Of a stretch of DNA of 8,799 nucleotides, positions 1 through 6,928 are shown in pieces; the stretch's first letter is position 1, and every line of letters starts with the position of its first letter. The notes beneath the pieces were generated by a model. It made no database searches. It saw nothing but the letters and a program-made list of their open reading frames with translations, and was not told the origin of the DNA. The DNA lies in NCBI GenBank assembly GCA_007135635.1, contig SLIO01000353.1, positions 1 through 8,799 of the forward strand, written 5' to 3'. The stretch is from Methylomicrobium sp. (lineage in GTDB: Bacteria > Pseudomonadota > Gammaproteobacteria > Methylococcales > Methylomonadaceae). The translations under genes and the position numbers were made by a program.

Positions 1-315
1 CGCGACATGCATCACTGAGCCGGTCGGGAAAAACAACGCTTTTAAGGCCAACCACAACGAAAACGAATCGGCCTGATAAAAAGCGCGATCGCCCCAACCG
101 AACTCGATAAAACCGATTTCATTTAAATCGAAAGCCAATCCGGAAATAGTGTTTGCCGCCGTTCGAGCATCGACCACGATACCGGTATGCAAACCGTGAT
201 CGACGACATGGATAATCATTTGTTCGCCGCCGTTTGCATAAAACTCCGAAGGCGACGTACCACAGCCGCTGCATAAAATGCATGCTATCCAAAATACGAC
301 CGGTCTGATAAGCAT
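1..315 (-). CDS. DUF2459-family putative lipoprotein, N-terminal part (3' end outside the window)
   Basis: The frame is open from an ATG at 315 to the left edge, giving 105 residues of an incomplete protein. Residues 5-17 are hydrophobic and end at Cys18 (LCSGC), a slightly degenerate lipobox, so the product is probably an exported lipoprotein. Residues 34-48 (IHVVDHGLHTGIVVD) and 69-80 (FIEFGWGDRAFY), followed by a segment ending PTGSVMHV, match the pattern I associate with DUF2459 (the 'urease-region' conserved hypothetical family), whose biochemical function is unknown. An in-frame TGA lies three codons upstream, so translation cannot start earlier. The ribosome-binding site is weak (a GAGTGAG stretch). 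The start is 27 bp after the stop of the glutamate dehydrogenase gene on the same strand, which suggests one operon. The family call is recalled from conserved residues and not searched. The reading frame itself is secure. Confidence 0.8.
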   Translation of the reverse strand, partial: MLIRPVVFWIACILCSGCGTSPSEFYANGGEQMIIHVVDHGLHTGIVVDARTAANTISGLAFDLNEIGFIEFGWGDRAFYQADSFSLWLALKALFFPTGSVMHVA

Positions 316-342
316 CTTGGCTCACTCGTCGATTAAAGGTAA

Positions 343-3300
343 TCAAATCAAATTCATCAATGCTTTGTTCAAAGCTAAATAAGGCATCAAGCTATTTATC
401 GTACTTCTCGACACTTCTTGAAAAATCCGTTGATAACGAATGAGCTTCTGTTTGTTAGCAGCGCCAGCGAAATAAGACTTGCAATCGTGAGCATCCGAGG
501 CCAAAACGGCTTGCACGAGTCTGCCTTGCGTTTGTTTGATTTCTGTCTTGAGGCTGATAAAAGCCTTGCGCTCCCAATGATTCTGCACGGTTACACCCGA
601 CAGTTGCTCCAACAGCTTGTCCAACTCCAGATAGTTGGCAACATCGATAAACGCCCTGCGTACGACACTGAAGGTATGCCCGGATTCAGTAGAAAGTGCC
701 ACAATTTGCGGAAAGTCGCTGAGTGAATTGATAAATGCGATACTTTTGGCCAACTCGCCAGGTATATCATTAGCCGCGTCATTCACTAAATCGGGAGGAA
801 CAAACTCATTGGCAAAAGCGGTTAAACAAGACCGATAATTTTCCAACGTAAGGGAATCCGGACGAACAACCAGTTCGTTCATCAATACCCATTGACTGAA
901 TTCAGCCAAGACATTTTCCAATTGCAAGAGCAAACCGTATTGTTGTTCAGCCGGAATTCGATTATCCAAATTGTATATTTCTCGGCGTAATTCATCGGCT
1001 TTAAGCACTTGATCGAAGGTCAAATAACCGGTAATGCTGTTGATGATATTACCTCCATTGTCATTATGCCAGTTCAAAAAAGCGCACCCTGCTTGATTGA
1101 TAATGGTATTACTGATAACGGTCGCCTTGATGGCCGGCGCGAGAGGATGGTTAGCTAAATGCTCGGCATAGTTCTGACGTATCGGTATAGGAAAGTAGCT
1201 ATGCAGATAACCATCGTAATCGGAAGCCGAAATTAACTCCGTCCTGTCCATGATGTCTTGCGTCAATTGAATCTTACAAGCGGCCATCAATACGGCAAAT
1301 TCGGGACGCGTTATCATTTGTCCTGACCTGGCCATGACTTCTTTGTAGGACGGAAAAGATTCGACGGTACGGTCGAGCACGCCGGCGCTTTCCAAGCGTT
1401 CTGAAAGCAACAAGTACTGTTCAGCGTTTCCTTTAACACGTGATTGTTCGAGGGACAAACACAGGCTTTGTTTGTAATTGTTGACTAATACTGCCGCGCA
1501 TACTTCGTCGGTCAAGGAGTCGAAAATTTGCCGATAATCGCTCAAGCCTTGTTTTTTTTGAATTCCGGTCAATAATATTTTGAGGTTGACCTCATGATCT
1601 GAACAATCGACCCCACCCGAATTATGAACCGCGTCGGTATCGATACGCCCTCCTCCCAGCGCGTATTCGATTCTGGCTTTTTGAGTAAAACCGAGATTAG
1701 CTCCTTCGCCTACGACCGCGGCGCGCAATTGCAGCGCATCGACACGGACATCGTCGTTGCTTCGGTCGCCGACGTCTTCATGTTTTTCGCTAGCAGCTTT
1801 CACATAGGTACCGATTCCGCCAAGCCATAGCAATTCAACCGGCGCATTCAATAATAAGCGAATCAATGTCGAACCATCCAAGCTTTTATAACGGATACCC
1901 AGCCATTGGCGCAGCTGCGGAGAAACGGTAATATCTTTCGCATGTCGCGGATAAACTCCGCCGCCTTCGGAAATCAGACCTCGGTCGTAATCGTCCCAAC
2001 TCGACCCCGGCAATTCGAATAAGCGCTTACGTTCTAGATAAGATCGCTCGAGATCGACCGGACTAGGATCGATAAAGATATGACGCCCGCTAACTGCGGC
2101 AAGCAAGCGTGTGCTATACGATAACAACATGCCGTTACCGAATACATCGCCGTCCATGCTCCCGATGCCGACGACCGTGAAAGGCTCACTTTGAATATCC
2201 TTACCCAGTTCACGGAAATGCCGCTTAACGCATTCCCAAGCCCCTCGAGCAGTTATCCCTAGCGCTTTGTGGTTATAGCCATTAGAGCCGCCGCTCGCAA
2301 AGGCATCACCGAGCCAAAAATGATATTGAGTCGAAACCGAATTGGCTAGATCCGAAAATTGAGCCGTCCCCTTATCGGCAGCAACGACCAAATAAGGATC
2401 TTGATCGTCATAGCTCACGATACCGGGTAAACGCACGACCTGATCTTCGACATAATTGTCGGTCAAATCAAGCAACCCCTGAATCAACTTGACATAAGCC
2501 TTTCGGCCCGCTTCCCTAAAATCGGCATCCGTAACCGGCGTTTTGACGATAAACCCACCCTTTGCGCCTTTCGGAATAATCAGTGCATTTTTGCTCATCT
2601 GAGTTTGCATCAGATCCAAAATTTCGGTTCTGAAATCGTCGGGCCGATCCGACCAGCGAATACCGCCCCGTGATATTTTACCACCGCGTAAATGTATCCC
2701 TTCCATATCGACAGCATGAACATAAATTTCGTTTTGAGGCTTAGGAGCCGGCATGTCGATGATGCCGAGACTGTTGATCTTGAACGCGATAAAAAAATCG
2801 TCCTGCTTTTGTCTGACATGAAAATTACAGCGCATTGTTGCATCGATCAAATTAAACAAGGTACGCAAAATTCTGTCGTGATTGATATCGGTAACTCCGC
2901 TAATGTTCTCTAGTAATTTAAGGCGCAACGGAAACAACAACTGTTCCTCGCGCTGCACCGGATCTCCTAAATTAGGATCGGGCCTGAAGCGCGCCTCGAA
3001 ATATTCAAACAAGGCATGAGCGGCAGTAGAATTAGCAAGTAATGCTTGGTTAAAACTGGCAGCGGTGGTGGGGTAACCCAATTGCAGATAATAGTTGCGA
3101 TATGCACGCAACACATCGATCTGCTGCCACGTCATACCTGCCAATACCAGCAAACTATTCAACTCGTCGTTTTCGGCCTTATCTCCGAACACAGCGCCGA
3201 CTCCAGCCAGTAAGCGGGATTTCAACTTGATGAAACTCTCATGTTGAGACTTCGCAGCCGAAATCGTAAAGCTTTTAATAAATACCGGGCGACCGGCGAC

Positions 3301-5034
3301 CATTAATGGAAATTGAACTTGATCCATGACTCGCAAATTGAAATTTTCGAGAATTGGTATGTATTCGTCCAGATAACGTTCTTGCCGGCTGCAAAAATGT
3401 AAACGGTAATGCCGAATTTGACCACACGGCCGCAACAAACCGATCGTCATCGGGATATTATCCTGCAAGGATTCGATCAAACCAATATCCTTGACTGCAT
3501 GACGCGGAGGCATCAATGCTTGATAACCTGATGGAAAAACCGTGCGGTATTTTTGCCATAACTTGCCTGCCTTGAATTTACCGCAGGCTCGCTCCATAGT
3601 TCTGCACAACGACGTAGCCCATGGCCTGATCTGTTTGTTCAGATCTCTATCCAATTGATCGACATCAATCGTTATTGTTTTTGCACTCGGTTTCAGCAAA
3701 AAATGCATCCCCAAATAAGGACCACTAAGCATGATTTTCCGGACCAATTCGGCAGTGCTGTCAAGATTTTCCGATAAGCGCCCTTGCAATACGTACTCAA
3801 TCTCTTCGTTAAATAAATGAATCGGGACGATAATCAGCGCGGACAGCGATTCCAAGCCGAAGCCGCCAAGAATCACTAATTTAATACCCTCAGGCCGATA
3901 AAGATAACGTCTGAGCGATTGAATTAATAAATCCAGCTGTGGAATTTCGAGCAAAAACAAGTCGATTTTCGGGAACAAATTAAATATCTCCTTGAGTTGC
4001 AGATATTCATAACTGTTTTCGGGGGTTTTATGATGGGCTAACGTTTCCTCAATCTTACGTTGTAAAAACGGGATATTGCTGCATGCACCACTCATTTCGG
4101 TTTCATCAAAAACGCCGAAAAAACCGTGTTCGCAATAGTTTCCGCCCCCTAACGATTCCATTAATCCTATGTATATTAATGGCTTGTCGTATATCAACGG
4201 ACTTCGTAACGGTAAATATTGAATGATCAAAGGATACTCACGCTCCAAAACAGCTAGCATCACTTTCAGGAAATCCGATATCGCTGTTGGATTATTATCG
4301 AGACAAAACTCGGAACCCAAGGCTTTAAGTGCAGTCACCGTGTTTTGATCCTCGACCGAAAATCGATGTGTCTTAAAAGGGATAAAAGCCTTTTGTTCAA
4401 GCCAATCGATCAAAGCGCCAAATTGCGCAAACTCGGTAATCTCATTGAGCGCAAGCAAACTTTCTTTAAGCGTCAAGCGGTCTCGATCAAGGGTTTCAGC
4501 CCAATCGATGATTGCCGTTATCCTTTCCAGCAATACCTTTTTGACACCTGCATCAACCGCTTCAAGACGCAATACGATCAAAAGTTGCTTGGTTCCGGAC
4601 AAACCATTGTTTTCTAAACTGGTTATCACCTCGCCCTGTCGCTTAACGGTCAAAACGGGATGTGCCAATAATTGAAATGGAAGCTTTTGATCGCTTTGTA
4701 ACGCCAATAAGGAATCAACAACATGCGTTAAATTACGACAGACAATCACGATGAATTGCTGAGGATCGTTCGGTATTGTCAAAGCTTTGACGACATGCGT
4801 TTCGACGTTTTGGCTAAAGATTTCAAATACCCGGGTAATCAACGATGACGATATATGAGGCGGCAATGAAACAAAATAACTGTCCGGAAACAGCAACATT
4901 TCCGCCAATTTCATTAAAAACCGCCGGTTTTGATTGTCGCTTTTACCTTCAAGAATATGCTGTACCGCCTTTAATTTCCGGCGTTGACGCGATGCCTTTA
5001 GAGCAAGATTACCGGCTCTCAGATATACTTTCAC
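343..5034 (-). CDS. gdhB: NAD-specific glutamate dehydrogenase, large (180-kDa) type
   Basis: Catalyses NAD-dependent oxidative deamination of glutamate to 2-oxoglutarate and ammonium; cytoplasmic, mainly catabolic. The protein has 1563 residues, slightly short of the roughly 1600 usual for the bacterial GDH-180 class. The N-terminal ~700 residues correspond to the family's ACT-like regulatory region; a recognisable part is HVVDSLLAL...LLAHPVLTVKR. The catalytic core is highly conserved: HLRGGKISRGGIRWSD (781-796), IIPKGAKGGF (819-828, with K825 the likely catalytic lysine), VVAADKGTA (883-891, D887 the likely catalytic aspartate), and a glycine-rich nucleotide-binding loop GIGSMDGDVFGNG (956-968). 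Further family signatures follow: FIDPSPVD, SEGGGVYPR, GGIGTY and VGEGANLGFTQ. The C-terminal helical region contains the typical ITRPEFAVL. The start is GTG at 5034. An AAGGAG site six bases upstream and an in-frame TAG two codons upstream fix it. It is followed by the lipoprotein gene after 27 bp. The family assignment is very secure; the symbol follows Pseudomonas usage. Confidence 0.97.
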   Translation of the reverse strand: MKVYLRAGNLALKASRQRRKLKAVQHILEGKSDNQNRRFLMKLAEMLLFPDSYFVSLPPHISSSLITRVFEIFSQNVETHVVKALTIPNDPQQFIVIVCRNLTHVVDSLLALQSDQKLPFQLLAHPVLTVKRQGEVITSLENNGLSGTKQLLIVLRLEAVDAGVKKVLLERITAIIDWAETLDRDRLTLKESLLALNEITEFAQFGALIDWLEQKAFIPFKTHRFSVEDQNTVTALKALGSEFCLDNNPTAISDFLKVMLAVLEREYPLIIQYLPLRSPLIYDKPLIYIGLMESLGGGNYCEHGFFGVFDETEMSGACSNIPFLQRKIEETLAHHKTPENSYEYLQLKEIFNLFPKIDLFLLEIPQLDLLIQSLRRYLYRPEGIKLVILGGFGLESLSALIIVPIHLFNEEIEYVLQGRLSENLDSTAELVRKIMLSGPYLGMHFLLKPSAKTITIDVDQLDRDLNKQIRPWATSLCRTMERACGKFKAGKLWQKYRTVFPSGYQALMPPRHAVKDIGLIESLQDNIPMTIGLLRPCGQIRHYRLHFCSRQERYLDEYIPILENFNLRVMDQVQFPLMVAGRPVFIKSFTISAAKSQHESFIKLKSRLLAGVGAVFGDKAENDELNSLLVLAGMTWQQIDVLRAYRNYYLQLGYPTTAASFNQALLANSTAAHALFEYFEARFRPDPNLGDPVQREEQLLFPLRLKLLENISGVTDINHDRILRTLFNLIDATMRCNFHVRQKQDDFFIAFKINSLGIIDMPAPKPQNEIYVHAVDMEGIHLRGGKISRGGIRWSDRPDDFRTEILDLMQTQMSKNALIIPKGAKGGFIVKTPVTDADFREAGRKAYVKLIQGLLDLTDNYVEDQVVRLPGIVSYDDQDPYLVVAADKGTAQFSDLANSVSTQYHFWLGDAFASGGSNGYNHKALGITARGAWECVKRHFRELGKDIQSEPFTVVGIGSMDGDVFGNGMLLSYSTRLLAAVSGRHIFIDPSPVDLERSYLERKRLFELPGSSWDDYDRGLISEGGGVYPRHAKDITVSPQLRQWLGIRYKSLDGSTLIRLLLNAPVELLWLGGIGTYVKAASEKHEDVGDRSNDDVRVDALQLRAAVVGEGANLGFTQKARIEYALGGGRIDTDAVHNSGGVDCSDHEVNLKILLTGIQKKQGLSDYRQIFDSLTDEVCAAVLVNNYKQSLCLSLEQSRVKGNAEQYLLLSERLESAGVLDRTVESFPSYKEVMARSGQMITRPEFAVLMAACKIQLTQDIMDRTELISASDYDGYLHSYFPIPIRQNYAEHLANHPLAPAIKATVISNTIINQAGCAFLNWHNDNGGNIINSITGYLTFDQVLKADELRREIYNLDNRIPAEQQYGLLLQLENVLAEFSQWVLMNELVVRPDSLTLENYRSCLTAFANEFVPPDLVNDAANDIPGELAKSIAFINSLSDFPQIVALSTESGHTFSVVRRAFIDVANYLELDKLLEQLSGVTVQNHWERKAFISLKTEIKQTQGRLVQAVLASDAHDCKSYFAGAANKQKLIRYQRIFQEVSRSTINSLMPYLALNKALMNLI

Positions 5035-5046
5035 GAACTACTCCTT
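5035..5046 (-). promoter_or_regulatory. Ribosome binding site fixing the GTG start of the glutamate dehydrogenase gene
   Basis: Read on the minus strand, AAGGAG (5046-5041) precedes the GTG by a six-base spacer, a near-ideal Shine-Dalgarno arrangement. It supports the non-ATG start. No alternative start can lie upstream because TAG (5040-5038) is in frame. Confidence 0.85.
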
Positions 5047-5361
5047 GGCTAGTTTTTGATAATAAACGTCACGGCTATGAATCGCGCACGGAATCAATTG
5101 ATCAAGACTCATTAGAAAGCCGTTCCTTTCAAAGAGTGGATTGGGAAACCACTTGAAACTATTATTTCAAGCAATGTTATCCTAAGTTAGGAAGTTCAAC
5201 CATGATGCGCATAAAGTTAATGAGGTCTTACAATGTTTTGCCCTAACATTTTGAATTACTTTTTAGTTGAGCAAAATGATTTGCATAGGAAAAATAAGCT
5301 ATTGAATTCACTTGTTATTCCGCATGATCTTCATGGTGAAATGCTTTTTCTAGGGTTATAC
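5047..5361. other. Upstream region of the glutamate dehydrogenase gene, with two small inverted repeats
   Basis: AT-rich gap with no convincing ORF on either strand. It should hold the dehydrogenase promoter, but I found no pair of -35 and -10 hexamers with good spacing and do not call one. Two perfect inverted repeats stand out. CTTGAAA (5152-5158) pairs with TTTCAAG (5165-5171) across a six-base centre. TCCTAAGTTAGGA (5180-5192) is a 13-bp palindrome about a central G. Both lie 118-158 bp upstream of the GTG, a plausible place for regulator binding. A weaker GCAAA/TTTGC pair lies at 5271-5284. Confidence 0.4.
5152..5171. repeat. 20-bp inverted repeat upstream of gdhB, possible operator
   Basis: CTTGAAA and TTTCAAG are perfect 7-bp arms around CTATTA. 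The size and spacing resemble a site for a dimeric helix-turn-helix regulator. No such regulator is encoded in the window, so operator function is only inferred. Confidence 0.3.
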
Positions 5362-5656
5362 TTCGCACCGTCATATTTGAGGCTTTTATGACAATGCTAT
5401 TTTGTTCGACGCTTACAAGGATGTAAGCGGAAGACTGCGTCGGGAACTGGCAGTCGACACTTACACGGATGTAAGCGGTAGACTGCGTCGGGAACTGGCA
5501 GTCGAGAGCAAGGCACGAAAACAGGCGTTAAGCTAAGCTATGTAACTATTTTCGCAACGCTTCCGCTCCTACTCACGCGCCTTACCTACATCCTTGTCAG
5601 CACGCGGCTATCGAACAAAAAAGCGCGTCATAAAACCGCAAAGGCGGCCGCGCGAA
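5362..5656. repeat. Palindromic MITE-like element, copy A (295 bp)
   Basis: The ends form long imperfect inverted repeats. The left arm (5362-5409) begins TTCGCACCG and ends TTTTGTTCGA. The reverse complement of the right arm (5611-5656) begins TTCGCGCGG and ends TTTTGTTCGA, with a shared TTTTATGAC in the middle. The interior is also self-complementary: ACAAGGATGTA near 5414 pairs with TACATCCTTGT near 5588, and AGCGGAAG near 5426 pairs with CTTCCGCT near 5564. A related copy lies at 6929-7127 in the same orientation. There is no ORF and no transposase, and I could not define a target-site duplication. The size, long terminal repeats and intergenic position fit a non-autonomous miniature element. 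It lies downstream of the RsbW-like gene and upstream of gdhB, so it may fold in or end transcripts. Confidence 0.75.
5407..5502. repeat. Two tandem 48-bp units inside palindromic element copy A
   Basis: Units 5407-5454 and 5455-5502 differ at only three positions (5, 12 and 25 of the unit). Each contains two potential hairpins: CTTACA/TGTAAG around a four-base loop, and GACTGC/GCAGTC, the latter completed by the first base of the next unit. Copy B lacks both units, and the length difference between copies (295 versus 199 bp) equals exactly two units. This looks like an expandable minisatellite block within the element. Confidence 0.8.
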
Positions 5657-5742
5657 CTATGTTACTCTACCACGCGAAAAATGTAGTGTATGAAGATTTA
5701 GCGATAAAGACTGGCGATATAGCAAGGAGGATGTTCATTAAA

Positions 5743-5766
5743 CATAAATTTAAGCATAAATTTAAT
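5743..5766. repeat. Short tandem repeat, 12 bp x 2
   Basis: CATAAATTTAAG is followed directly by CATAAATTTAAT, just downstream of the stop of the RsbW-like gene. It is AT-rich and may simply reflect local composition or strand slippage. Confidence 0.5.
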
Positions 5767-5785
5767 CAACAATTTGAGGCAATAA

Positions 5786-6211
5786 TTATCGTAGGCTTTT
5801 TTTAATTTCTAAAACGTTGGCTTCTTCCATTCGTGTATAAGTGACCGAGTCCATCAGTGTCTTAATAAAATAAATACCCATGCCGTTTTCCTTCGGATTA
5901 TCAAAATCCGGAATCGGCACCGCTTCGATATCGAAGCCTTGTCCATGATCGAAAACTTTAATATTGAGCTCGTCTTCCTGTATGTGAATTATAATTCTTA
6001 CACAGTCCTCAGGCCCTTGATAATTGGAATGCTTAATTGCGTTAGTTGTCGCTTCGGTTAACACAAGGTTCAATTGATAAGCCAACGCATCTCGATCACC
6101 GGAATAATGGTCCAGTTCTCTACCAATCCGTTCTCCAATGCTGCCGATCAAATCCAGATATTTGGTTTGTGTCGGGATAATTACATCAACCTGAATATCC
6201 GCACTTTGCAT
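5786..6211 (-). CDS. RsbW-like anti-sigma factor / ATP-binding serine kinase
   Basis: A 141-residue single-domain GHKL (HATPase) protein of the RsbW/SpoIIAB type. These proteins bind a target, classically a sigma factor, and use ATP to phosphorylate and inactivate their STAS antagonist. The N-box is LVLTEATTNAIKHS (residues 49-62, with E53 and N57). The G1 box is VFDHGQGFD (86-94, D88-x-G-x-G92). The G2 box is NGMGIYFIKTLMDSV (109-123). There is no membrane segment, so it is cytoplasmic. The ATG at 6211 has an AGAGG site five bases upstream. That site overlaps the TAG stop of the STAS gene, and the gap between the genes is eight bases, so translation is probably coupled. No sigma factor or PP2C phosphatase is adjacent, so the target cannot be read from context. 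The family call is strong; the partner is unknown. Confidence 0.92.
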   Translation of the reverse strand: MQSADIQVDVIIPTQTKYLDLIGSIGERIGRELDHYSGDRDALAYQLNLVLTEATTNAIKHSNYQGPEDCVRIIIHIQEDELNIKVFDHGQGFDIEAVPIPDFDNPKENGMGIYFIKTLMDSVTYTRMEEANVLEIKKSLR

Positions 6212-6222
6212 AAAAGCCTCTA
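6212..6222 (-). promoter_or_regulatory. Stop-overlapping ribosome binding site (translational coupling)
   Basis: On the minus strand TAGAGG combines the TAG stop of the STAS gene (6222-6220) with the AGAGG Shine-Dalgarno site of the RsbW-like gene, five bases before its ATG. Ribosomes ending the first gene are placed to start the second, which would keep the two proteins near a fixed ratio. Confidence 0.6.
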
Positions 6223-6558
6223 AGATTCACTGGTGGTCGCTTCGTCCAAATTATTATAAATTTCAAATACCCGGTTCAGTCGAGTCAATTCAAACATAGA
6301 CAACACTTGTGGCTGCAGGTTCGACAAAGCCAATTTTCCCGATTTAGCAGTGGCATGCTTAAATCCCGCTAGCAACGCACCAAGTCCCGAGCTATCGATA
6401 AACTTAACTTGCTGTAACTGCACGACGATATTAGGTTCACCTTCTTCTATCATATCTATAATAAATGCTTTTAAATCACCCGAATTGTGAGCATCGATCC
6501 GCTCTTCATTGATGAGAAGCACATTGAATCCATCTAATTGTTGCTGTGTTAAATTCAT
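6220..6558 (-). CDS. STAS-domain anti-anti-sigma factor (RsbV/SpoIIAA-like)
   Basis: A 112-residue single STAS domain. The diagnostic stretch VKFIDSSGLGALLAGFKHA (from residue 51) carries D55-S56-S57-G-L-G, where the partner kinase phosphorylates a serine in this family. LALSNLQPQVLSMFELTRLNRVFEIY (from residue 76) is the usual second conserved block. Unphosphorylated, such proteins bind the RsbW-type kinase and release its target; phosphorylation breaks the complex. The RsbW-like gene follows after eight bases, so this is the expected cognate pair. The start at 6558 has only an A-rich, weak Shine-Dalgarno stretch (AAAAAGAT). The protein length is normal for the family. Confidence 0.93.
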   Translation of the reverse strand: MNLTQQQLDGFNVLLINEERIDAHNSGDLKAFIIDMIEEGEPNIVVQLQQVKFIDSSGLGALLAGFKHATAKSGKLALSNLQPQVLSMFELTRLNRVFEIYNNLDEATTSES

Positions 6559-6651
6559 ATCTTTTTATATTCGTTAATCAAAAATAGTCGAAATGGCCAA
6601 TTTTAGTAGTAACACTCCTCTCTTGCATTACATTAAGAGGATCATAAAAAT

Positions 6652-6825
6652 TTAAAGGACTTTCAAATTATCACCATGACGGCTTTCATGCCAAGCGTTA
6701 TTTGTTAAATTCATACTCTTTTCACACCACCTCTCGGTATTATCTTGTGCAGGTGTTGGGATTCGGCGGATTTTTGCTTCACCATAATCTACATTTCCTT
6801 CTTCCATGACGGTCAGATTTGTCAT
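6652..6825 (-). CDS. Possible small hypothetical protein (57 aa)
   Basis: An ATG at 6825 opens 57 codons to a TAA at 6652, in the same direction as and 93 bp upstream of the STAS gene. An in-frame TAG three codons before the ATG means it cannot be longer. The product is hydrophilic, with no membrane segment and no family that I recognise. It starts MTNLTVMEEGN and ends WHESRHGDNLKVL. No clear ribosome-binding site precedes the ATG. An internal methionine (residue 38) is followed by NLT, the same first codons as the STAS gene, within a 13-bp identity. It could be a real small gene or leader, the remnant of a decayed gene, or chance. Confidence is low. Confidence 0.25.
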   Translation of the reverse strand: MTNLTVMEEGNVDYGEAKIRRIPTPAQDNTERWCEKSMNLTNNAWHESRHGDNLKVL

Positions 6826-6863
6826 AGAGTGCTATTTACTGCGACTCTTGAACACACCTGCAC
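6747..6863. repeat. 10-bp inverted repeat pair around the small ORF start
   Basis: GTGCAGGTGT (6747-6756) and ACACCTGCAC (6854-6863) are perfect reverse complements separated by 97 bp. The first lies inside the possible 57-codon ORF and the second upstream of its ATG, so a minus-strand transcript could place the start codon in a closed loop. The loop is long, and a regulatory role is speculative. Confidence 0.4.
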
Positions 6864-6928
6864 CAAAGTTCGGTTAGTAAGATATATAATGAAAAATCAA
6901 TCTGATTAACAAGATCGTTCAGCTATAC

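Larger units (their letters stand above)
6559..6928. other. Long gap upstream of the STAS gene, holding a small ORF and repeats
   Basis: 370 bp between the STAS start and palindromic element B. It contains a 57-codon minus-strand ORF (6652-6825), a 13-bp direct repeat matching the STAS start region (6547-6559 and 6703-6715), and a 10-bp inverted repeat (6747-6756 and 6854-6863). The promoter of the STAS/RsbW pair should lie here, reading leftwards, but no candidate has both good hexamers and a position that leaves room for a leader. Confidence 0.4.

Noticed and set aside
119..346. 75-codon minus-strand ORF at the left edge
   Set aside because: It overlaps the DUF2459 lipoprotein in another frame; the lipoprotein frame has the family motifs and a signal peptide, while this one resembles nothing and starts inside the gdhB stop region.
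2610..2913. ORFs of 73-77 codons on both strands within gdhB
   Set aside because: They lie across the most conserved catalytic part of the dehydrogenase and are out-of-frame shadows.
4845..5156. 103-codon plus-strand ORF running out of the gdhB start region
   Set aside because: Most of it is antisense to the gdhB N-terminus; the remainder shows no recognisable domain and no ribosome-binding site.
5407..5502. Tandem 48-bp units considered as a CRISPR array
   Set aside because: The units are contiguous and nearly identical throughout, with no unique spacers, and no cas gene is present.
5631..5647. Terminator-like CCGC/GCGG hairpin followed by TTTT on the minus strand, downstream of the RsbW-like gene
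   Set aside because: The stem has only four pairs and belongs to the right arm of palindromic element A, so its sequence is explained by the element; weak as an intrinsic terminator.
5719..5733. AAGGAGG followed by ATG on the plus strand near 5725
   Set aside because: The ATG abuts the Shine-Dalgarno-like sequence with no spacer and no useful ORF follows.
6563..6596. TATAAA with a possible -35 17 bp upstream, just before the STAS start
   Set aside because: The hexamer ends only five bases before the ATG, so transcription would start at or after the start codon; the -35 match is also poor.
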